This document shows positions 55,472-64,000 of a stretch of DNA of 64,000 bases, one piece after another (position 1 is the stretch's first letter; each line of letters begins with the position of its first letter). The DNA is from Adiantum capillus-veneris. Its lineage: Eukaryota; Streptophyta; Polypodiopsida; Polypodiales; Pteridaceae. The notes under the pieces were generated by a model, which saw only the letters and a program-made list of their open reading frames with translations, searched no databases and was not told the DNA's origin. A program made the position numbers and the translations under genes. Location of the stretch: positions 90,352,160 to 90,416,159 of the forward strand of contig CM043957.1 in assembly GCA_014529385.2 (NCBI GenBank). The letters are read 5' to 3'.

Positions 55472-55914
55472 CATTAGGTGAAATTTGGACTCACAAAGGG
55501 GCCCTTTAAGGAGTTTGACTTTACCTCTCTCTACCAAAATGGGTGCATGGATATATTTTTGCAAGAAAATTCCAAAGTTGGCGAAGGTTTGACATTTAGA
55601 ATGTCCTCTTCAAGCTCTGTCTACTGATATATAGCACGCCATGAGATTCCTCATATTTTAGAAGATTCTTTTTTTGATTCACCTAGATATGACAACTGTA
55701 TCAGAATCTAAGTGAATCAAAAAAAAAATCTAAAATATGAGGAATCTCATGGCGTGCTATATATCAGTAGATATATAGTGACATTCTAAAGTGACAAACC
55801 TCCGCCAACTTTGGAGTTTGTTCGCAAAAATGTATCCATGCGCCCGTTTTGGTAGAGAGAGGTAAAGTCAAACTCCTTAAAGGGCCCCTTTATGAGTCCA
55901 AATTTCACCTAATG
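55472..55914. repeat. Foldback element, about 220-bp arms, copy 2
   Basis: Same hairpin as at 40685-41127, with a few point differences. Arms run from CATTAGGTGAAATTT to AAATTTCACCTAATG and meet near 55685-55725. Confidence 0.85.
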
Positions 55915-56039
55915 GTTTCATTGAACCTCCTCACTACACCACATATCAATCATCAGGACAATTGGACCGTGTATGAGATGCCAATAAGGAAAACATCAGT
56001 TTTCTTACGAAGCTACTATTGCTTGTGTTTTCAAGGACG

Positions 56040-56165
56040 ATAACACTTCTCCAAGGGGGGACTAATGTCAGGCCAAGGGCCATCCTGGAGGTCAAGGAGT
56101 TGTGGACAAGGGCCGGCTGCCCAATGGAGAAGGGATCTTGCAAGCCAAGGGGCTATAAAAAGGTT
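56040..56165 (+). repeat. Possible plus-strand gypsy polypurine tract and LTR start
   Basis: CTTCTCCAAGGGGGGACTAATGTCAGGCC resembles a gypsy polypurine tract followed by an LTR start (TGTCAGGCC). The roughly 100 bp is absent from the first duplicon (junction at about 41253). No coding part accompanies it. Confidence 0.35.
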
Positions 56166-56214
56166 GGTTGGTGGGTGGAGGATCGGACATGGTATTTCCC
56201 AGGGAATTTCACTC

Positions 56215-57960
56215 AAAGTTTTCAAATTAAAAGGGTAACACAAACTTGTTTCCCTTTAAAGACTCCATTTTTCATCCTCTAAGGGACCCAACTTAGAATC
56301 TTGGTACCTAAATTGACACCTAATCTCAAGAGATGAGGTTAAGGGTCGAGCATAAAAAAATTAAATAAAAGTATATGATCCCAAATCTTTCCCCAATCAT
56401 AGCATATTCTCTAGCTCCTTGACGAGTTAAGGTACCATGTGAGAGAATTTGTGATGTTTGTGTGTTTTCCTTTAATGAATATCCTTACGAAGTTCAAGTA
56501 TCATGTAAAGAACTTGAGATAGCTTGTAAGTTATGCTTTACTACTCCCTTGTAGGGTATGCATGGTAAGTGTGAATTGTTTTTCCACATTTAAGAAATGT
56601 ATCCTCTTGCTTGCACCATCTAAATGTTTTTGGGATAAAGAGATTATTGTTGCCCTTTCAAACCCCCTTCTCCCTCTTCTTGATGTTACTGGTATTGCCT
56701 TTAAAATGTACACTGGATATTTAACTTCCTTGGAATTCATCTTCTTTATCCAAAAACTTGTACATGGATTTTCCAATGGGAGAGAAGATCTTGGAGGCAA
56801 GTTTCAATCATATTGTGGTGAATTATTTCTAACTTGACCCTGGACATTCACATATACATGCATGTCATCAAATAATTCCTATCTAAGTTTTCGGTGTTGT
56901 GAAAATATTATCATTTGAAGATAGTAGCTTTTATATGTAACCTCATAAAAGCTCAAAATAAGGTTGAGTAGTCTCTCCTCTTTAAAATCAACGCTTCTCT
57001 AAGCCATGATATAAACATATTGAGCTTACTAAGTGAGAATTTGCCTCATGATAGCAACCCTACATTCTTTTCAAATTTGAGGTGCCTCTCCTTGTCAACA
57101 AGCTTTAGGGCTAGACCACCAATTCTACATAGAAACCTTTTCGAGGTGCATCTACATGTCCTAGCAACCTTTTGGAGGTAGCATCAAATTTTTGGTTCAA
57201 ATGGAGGACTTTGAAAATGTTGCTATAGGTAATATTGATTGTAACAAAAGTGATGTTCTTTCCTCCTTCCTTGATTTCTCAAGATCAATTTTTTTTTTCA
57301 AGGTGACTTGAGCACGTCGGTGCCCTCAACTATGAGTATCCTTGTAAGTAATCGTGGCCTCTTTATGGAGACTTACTCTTTGAAGAGTTTGATGGAGAAG
57401 AAGTGGGATATAGTCTCTCCCTTTGAAGAATTCGATGGAGAGGAATTGGGATATAGTGTCTTCCTTCATCTCTGTTCAATTCTTAGCTCAATGGAGAATT
57501 GATAATGTTGTCTTTGTGGAGCCATTTCTTCATTAAATTTCTCACTACAAGTATTTTGGCTCTCCTTATATTCATGAGTATCATCAAATCCTATCTCTTA
57601 GATATGCATTAGCATTTTGGGTGATTCTTCTGTTTTGAGTAGGAGGGATTCCTCAAGGAGCCTTGATTTCCTCATCTTAGGTGATTCAAAAGACTCCTAA
57701 GAGGAATCTCTCCCTCTTGAATGGCAAGCCTCTTGCCTTCTTGACTCAATTTTTCCAGTTAATTATAACTCTGCGATCTTGTCTAACATGAGCAATTAAA
57801 TTATATACTCTAAATATGCTTGGATGATGTATGTGAAGATCTTCATTGTTTCACACTTCTTGTAGACATTGTGGAAGTATTTAATTGCATGGATTTCTTG
57901 TTTGAGTTTACATGTTTGTAGTTCAATTTGTTTCATTGCATCAAACATAGTATTATTTCT
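56215..57960 (-). pseudogene. Decayed E3-family gypsy gag/pro unit
   Basis: Same order as 24060-25140 and 26100-27700. Zinc-knuckle relic at 56560-56620, linker TTTAAAATGTACACTGGATATTTAACTTCC at 56700, capsid traces near 57100, and a short duplicated GATGGAGA(A/G)GAA(G/T)TGGGATATAG phrase near 57390-57455. No open frame. Confidence 0.55.
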
Positions 57961-58479
57961 TAAAGATTTATATCCACACCCCAAAGTTATTCCTAGTCCT
58001 TAACATAGCATAGGAGTGGAGGCATACCTCAAAAATGATAGTCCTTAAAAATGGAGGTCTTAACTACTCAACATCATTCAGTTCCAGGAAACCCTCAAAG
58101 AGGAATACTCTTGATCACAAGATCCCATGATGGTCAAAGGTGGTAGAGGATGGATAACACCTCTCATTCCATTTTGCCCTAATTTTTGCAAAAGAGTTTC
58201 TTGCAATGTTTCCTCTCAAGAAGGAGAGAGTTCCTTGGGTGTAGAGTTTATAAAAATGGAAGCGTGTTCAACAAGAAACATTATTTAAGTTGAATTCTCT
58301 TTGAATGATGAGTGAACAATCTCAATTATAAACTCTTAAAAATAAATCATTATATAAAAGCATGCTTTTATATAGATTGTTGAAAAGCTCCATAATGAGA
58401 TACAAGTGGAATAGTATAATCTTTTCTATATCTATGAATTATCATGTATTTAAATATACGTTTAAACTTAATGACACTA
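57961..58479. other. AT-rich spacer with gypsy leftovers
   Basis: It includes a second copy of the TTTCTTGCAAT-TTTCC-CTCAAGAAGGAGAGAG segment (58195-58290) also found at 25835-25920 and 59155-59250. No gene was recognised. Confidence 0.4.
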
Positions 58480-59260
58480 TTTGGCCACTACAAAGTAGCT
58501 TTCACATCCAATTGAACCATGGAGTTCCTAAAATCAAATTCTCATGATTTAATAGAAGTCAAGAAATCCGCTTGACCTATAGAAACTGAATATGTCCTCA
58601 AGGCTTTCAAAATAAAAGGGTAACACAAATTTTTTTCCTTTTAAACACCATTTTCATCCTCTAAGGGACCCAACTTAGAATCTTGGGTACATAAATTGAT
58701 AGCTAATCTCAAGAGATGAGGTTAAGGGTCAATCTAGAATAAAATTGAGGAGAGTATATGATCCCAAATCTTTCCCCAATCATAGCATATTGTCTAGCTC
58801 CTTCAGGAGTTGAGGTACCATGTGAGAGAATTTGTGATGTTTGCGTGTTTTCGTTTAATGAATATCCTTACGGAGTTGAAGTGTCATGTAAAGAACGTGA
58901 GAAAGCTTGTGAGTGATCCTTCACTACTCCCTTGGTAGGGAATACATGGTAAGTGTGAATTTTTTCTCCACATTTAAGACATGTATCCTCTTGCTTGCAC
59001 CATTTGAAGGATTTTGGGAGAGAGAGCTTATTGTTGCCCTTTCAAACCCCCTTCTCCCTCTTCTCGATGTTATTAGTCTTGCCTTTAAAATGTACACTGG
59101 ATATTTAACTTCCTTGGAATTCATCTTCTTTATCCAAAAACTTGTTAGAAGAAGAGTTTCTTGCAATCTTTCCCCTCAAGAAGGAGAGAGTTGCTTGGGT
59201 TTAGAGTTTATAAAAATGGAAGTGTGTTCAACAAGAAACAATATTTAAGCTGAATTCTCT
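58480..59260 (-). pseudogene. Decayed E3-family gypsy pro/nucleocapsid unit (second duplicon)
   Basis: Near copy of 25145-25940, with the same LKCGE zinc-knuckle relic and the same 5' and 3' ends. Confidence 0.55.
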
Positions 59261-60400
59261 TTGAATGCTGAGTGAAAAATTTCAATTATAAACTCTAAAA
59301 ATAAATCATTACATAAAATCATGCTTTTCTATTGATTATTGAAAAGCTCCATCATGAGACACAAGTGGAATGGTATAACCTTTTCTATCTCTATGAATTA
59401 TCATGTCTGTACTAGTATATGTTTAAACTTAATGACTCTATTTGGCCACTACAAAGTAGCTTTCACATGCAATTGAACACTGGATTTCCTAAAATCACAC
59501 TCTCATGATTTAATAGAAATCAAGAAATCTGCTTGACCTATAGAAACTTAAACATGTCTTCAAAGCTTTCCAATTAAAAGGGTAACACAAACTTGTTTCC
59601 CTTTAAACACTCCATTTGCATCCTCTAAGGGACCCAACTTAGAATCGTGGGTACCTAAATTGATAGGTAATCTCAAGAAGTGAGGTTAAGAGTTGAGATA
59701 GAATAAAATTGAATGAAAGTATATGATCCCAAATCTTTCCCCAATCATAGCATATTCTCTAGCTCCTTGAGGAGTTAAGGTACGATGTGAGAGAATTTGT
59801 GATGTTTGTGTGTTTTTCTTTAATGAATGTCCTTATGAAGTTGAAGTGTCATGTAAAGAACTTGAGATAGCTTGTAAGTTAACCTTTTTCTACTCCCTTG
59901 GTAGGGTATTCATGGTAAGTGTGAATTGTTTCTCCACATTTAAGGCATGTATCATATTACTTGCACCATCTGAAGGTTTTTGGGAGAGAGAGCTTATTGT
60001 TGCCCTTTCAAACCCCTTCCCCGTCTTCTTGATGTTACTAGTCTTTCCTTTAAAAATGTACACTGGATATTTAACTTCCTTGGAATTAATCTTCTTTATC
60101 CAAAAACGTGTACATGGATTTGCCAATGGGAGAGAAGATCTTGGAGGGGCAAGTTTCAATCATAGTGTGCTGAATTATTTCTAACTTGACCCTCGACATT
60201 CACATGTGCACACATGTCATCAAATAATTCCTATCTAAGTTTTCGGTGCTGTGATAATATTATCATTTGAAGATAGTAGATTTTATATGTAACCTCATAC
60301 AAGCTCAACATAAGGTTGAGTAGTCTCTCCTCTTTAAAATCAAGGCTTCTCTACGCCATGATATAAACATCTTGAGCTTACTAAGTGACAATATGCTTCA
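59261..60400 (-). pseudogene. Decayed E3-family gypsy gag/pro unit, internally deleted
   Basis: Near copy of 25941-27075. At about 60395 it jumps to sequence equivalent to 27710, losing the capsid part. Confidence 0.55.
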
Positions 60401-60659
60401 AAAGGTGATTCAAAAGACTCCTAAGAGGAATCTCTCCTTCTTGAATGGGAACCCTCTTGCCTTCTTGACTCAATTTTTCCAGTTAATTATAACTCTTCGA
60501 TCTTGTCTAACATGAGCAATTAAATTATATACTCTAAATATGCTTAGATGATGTATGTGAAGATCTTGATTGTTTCACACTTCTTGAAGACATTGCAGAA
60601 GTATTTAATTGCATGAAGTTCTTGTTTGAGCTTACATGTTTCTAGTTCAATATGTTTTA
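60401..60659. other. Spacer shared with 27.7-27.95 kb
   Basis: Non-coding. It is collinear with the first duplicon after the deletion junction. Confidence 0.4.
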
Positions 60660-62110
60660 TTGAGTTTGAGCCCAATGCTCTCATTTATAATGTTAGGTTG
60701 CATGTGGAGCTGTAGCTTTTATATGACTCTCAATATGTGTAAATCATGGTTTGGGGGTCATTTTAAGCCGTTTGGAACCCAAAAATCAAGCTAGGTATGT
60801 TGGTAAATTGGTGGCAAGTTTTCTATTATGGTAGATGATTGTAGTAGATGTTTTAGATTTTGCTAATTAATGTACTTTTAATAGAGTTTCTTATAGCAAC
60901 ACGATGTATGAGTTTAGCAATACTGTAGCAGCATCTCCTCTTGGTAGCTCTTTCGGGACAAAGTTTTCTCATGGAAACATCTTGCAATTACTTTAAGATA
61001 TGGTACTATATTTCTTTCAAGGTAGTAGCGTGTCTGTGGTTTATTCTTGTGGATATTAATCATGTATCTTTGCTTGTTTATGTGTAGTAGTTTTGGCTTA
61101 TGGATTATGGATAATATCATGCCTACATGAATACTTTTGGTGTATGGCTTATAGTTGGTTTATGGCTAGAAACATGCCTAGATTACTAATTTTGGTTTAA
61201 TTTGTGGTTTTAAATACCAAGTTCAACATTTTTTTCTTTTTATTATTAATAATGCATAGCTCATTATCCATCGTGGTTTCCATCAAAAGGCCATCACGCC
61301 TTAATGGGCATGGCAAAAAGTGGTTTGGCACGATTCATCAGATTTTTATCAATCAAAAAATCATTGTCCAATCAATAGATTTTTTATTAAGAGAGCAACC
61401 CTCTCCCCTTTTATTTCTTTGTTAAAACATTAATTGATTTTTAAATTTAAAAACTTTAATTGCAAAAAACCCAAAAAATCCAACGTCAGATCAATAACCT
61501 CAAAATATTCTCAAAGTTTAAGGCCCTTTGCAAAAAGACTAGTATTAGCCTTGCATTTTATAGTAAAACATTATATGGTACTAGTCCAACCAAAAGCACA
61601 TAGGCTTTATCCACAACCTTGGTTAAAGTATGTACCAATAAAGCATTTCCTTGTTTATTCATGAGTCAATACAGATAGCAAAAGCACTTTAACATTTAGG
61701 GTATTATATTATGAAGCATGCCAAGAGTCAATTAATCCAAATTTCAACTCTTCCCCAATTATTTATCCTACCCAAAAAAAGGGGGCATAGTCAAATTTTA
61801 TCTCAATCAAATTTTCAACTATATAAATTTCCAGGTTTTAAAAGTGCATACGATATTCCTATATGCTATGGATTGCTTAAGCAAAAACATGTAGCACCAT
61901 TAAAATCTAGCGAGCATCCGGGGAGCATCCCAAGATCCATTAGTACTTGCTTTTATAATAAACAACAAGAAACAATCTACTATCCCTAGTTTCCATAACC
62001 TATAGAACATACATGGTGTTGTTATTGGTATAGCTTCCTCACGTTCCACCGGTGTCGCCAGGTTGCTGGGATCGATCTCATGGTTGTTCGTGCAACGTGA
62101 TCTCAAACTC
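60660..62110. repeat. Dispersed unit R2, copy d
   Basis: Nearly identical to copy c, including the 68-codon minus-strand ORF near its right end (61900-62106). The conservation is explained by recent duplication and does not by itself show coding function. Confidence 0.7.
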
Positions 62111-62572
62111 TCTTATGTGGTACCATAGCTTATGTGGATGGTAGATACTACATTCAAATTGCTTTATTAGTGTATTTAATTTCTTAAAATAGTGCACTAA
62201 GACTATCAATTTCACTCTCATAATTTTTTGTAAATTTTTCTATTTTTCTACTTGATTTTAGGTCTAGCTTCTATAAAATTCCTAGTTTATAAATTTGTAT
62301 GAATTAAGTAGGCTCTCTAACAATTAACATAGGTAAATATGACTAAGGGATACCTAACATAATTTTCTTGTAATTAATTTCATTATCCTTAGTGTAATTT
62401 CCTACTCAATTTAGATATTAAAAAGACAACGTTTCTAATAATAACTAGATAATTTTGAGATTCCAGCTTTTCCTAGTTAACTTTGGTCATTTTAATTGAT
62501 ATTTACTAGATCTAATCTATTCGTCATTTTTAAACTAATTTTCTTTTTTTTAAACCGAATTATGGTATTAAT
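62111..62572. other. AT-rich spacer
   Basis: Nearly identical to 29401-29881. Nothing was recognised in it. Confidence 0.4.
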
Positions 62573-64000
62573 TCAACAAAAAATGATCAAATAAAATAGT
62601 AACTGCCCAAGTGAAAACATGAATCGGCTGGTAGACTTGCGATCGTATGTACTACCAACCCAATCCACAACTGTGTAACCATAGAGCTGAAACTCCACAT
62701 CAACCCTAAAAAGAGTGCATAGTTCAAAGTAGCACTCACATAGCGCAAAGTGCACCTCGTGGCATCCAAGTGTGGTTTCTTGGAGACTGCATAAACTAGC
62801 TCACCAATTCAATTGTGTAGCTCAAGTCTAGGTGTGAGATAGTCAAATAGATTAAGCTACCCACAATCTTTCTATACATGATAGCATTCTCAAGCTCTTG
62901 ACCTACATCATTTTCCAACTTCAAATTATGATCTAAGGGCATTGCAATTGACTTTCAATCAGGCATTCTATGTCTTTTCAACGTGTCCAAAGCATATTTT
63001 CTTTGTAACAGTCATACACCCTCTTCGGTGAAAACAATTTCAATGCCCAAAAAATACCGCAAGTCTCCCAAGTCTTTCATCCCAAAATCCTGCATAAGTA
63101 GAGCATGTACCCCCTCTACTTCAGCCACATTATCACCTCCAACAATTAAGTCATCCACATATATCCATATCATCACAATTCTTGCCTTATTCTTCCACAC
63201 ATATAATAAATGATCTGCATCAGACATTTCAAAGCCCAATGAAATGAAGAACACCACAATTCTCTCATACCAAGCTCTAGGTGCTTTCTTCAGTCAATTC
63301 TTTCTTTAACATGCATACAAGATCACGTAGAATCATATTTGCATAACCTTGTGGCTGCTCCATATACACATCTTCCTTCAAGTCTCCATTCAAAAATGCA
63401 TTCTTCACATCCATTTGTTTCAACACCCATCCTAAAGCCACAGGCCCTACAATAAACACACGAATGATAGCCATCTTAGCTATGGTGTTGAATGTCTTTT
63501 CATAATCAATCCCATAAGTATGTGCATAACATTTAGCCACAAGCCTAGCCTTGTAACACATATGTTCTTTATCTATAGTGAATAGTCATTGATGGAAAGG
63601 TCTTATTTCTGCACAATGTTTAGCTTAGTCTTCAACTACAGGCTCCTTGCCTTTGTGTTGGTCCAATGACAGTAAAGTGTCCCAAGCCTCCTTAGGGGTA
63701 TGAGAATCTTGTATGTGACCAATCATAGTGTCCTCCACACTCACAAAAGGCCGATATACATGACCTTCTGAGCTCCCTGGTTCCAATTTTTAAACCTCTT
63801 TATCTACGTACAGCACTTGCACCTTCCTCTAGTAATGGTGGTGATGTCTCATGCTCTCCATCAATGTAGTCCCAATAGCCTTTAGCTATAAGAAAAGTGG
63901 TAATTTGAATTCCCAAGCATGGAAGTGTTTCTTGTCCAGTTTCTTAGTGACAATAATGTTAAGCCCATCATTGTTGGATGACATCTTTCCAACCCTTCAC
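62573..64000 (-). pseudogene. Copia relic, second copy of C2, cut by the window edge
   Basis: Same blocks as 29882-31300: YKARLVAKCYAHTYGIDYEKTFNTIAKM, QMDVKNAFLNGDLKEDVYMEQPQGY, WIYVDDLIVGGDN, MKDLGDLRYFLGIEI, RNase H traces YGYTVVDWVGSTYDRKSTS, and the gag trace AWDTLLSLDQHKGK near 63640-63690. Differences from C2 are mostly single bases. It continues past 64000. Confidence 0.8.

Overview
This is nuclear DNA from a land plant. The best evidence is a complete, spliced gene for a PYR/PYL/RCAR-type abscisic acid receptor, a family of land plants and their closest algal relatives. Around it lies a dense, nested pile of plant-type retrotransposons (Ty3/gypsy and Ty1/copia), a CACTA transposon, foldback and MITE-like elements and very long microsatellites. 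A large repeat-rich genome is implied, but the sequence alone does not fix the species. A seed-free plant such as a fern or lycophyte is my guess, not a result.

Layout. 1-4536: the 5' part of gypsy-like element E1 (minus strand: LTR, primer-binding site, leader, broken gag), inserted into the RNase H region of gypsy element E3 (4537 to about 9500, minus). A 178-bp MITE-like element splits the E3 gag. 9527-13440: two tRNA-like SINE-type repeats, a 235-bp alternating purine-pyrimidine tract, a 126-bp GA run, and gypsy element E4, whose LTR carries a heat-shock-element-like array just upstream of a TATA box. 13951-15610: the receptor gene island. 15950-31640: decayed gypsy gag/pro/RT fragments, a recurring unit R2, and copia remnants C1 and C2. 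32790-38545: a broken CACTA element with a TNP2-like transposase. 38560-42105: copia remnant C3 with an inverted RNase H piece. 42117-52355: gypsy-like element E2, which carries gag and protease but no recognisable reverse transcriptase, plus a captured fragment of a host DEAD-box RNA helicase. E2 sits inside the 3' LTR of copia C4 (52356-54600). 54600-64000 repeats the modules seen at 38.6-41.7 kb and 25-31 kb.

The main candidate for something undescribed is an array of 22-bp perfect or near-perfect palindromes in the leaders of E1 and E2, between primer-binding site and gag. E1 has four copies and E2 has eight. The two elements use different arm sequences, yet each arm change is matched on the other arm. 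Each LTR also carries one half-palindrome of its own element's version, in the part expected to be transcribed. Copy spacing of about 125 and 285-290 bp recurs in both. This looks like a maintained structural or dimeric-binding signal, for example RNA dimerisation or packaging, long-range LTR-leader pairing, or a CGCG-box protein array.

Only the receptor gene appears intact. Essentially all transposon reading frames carry stops or frameshifts.
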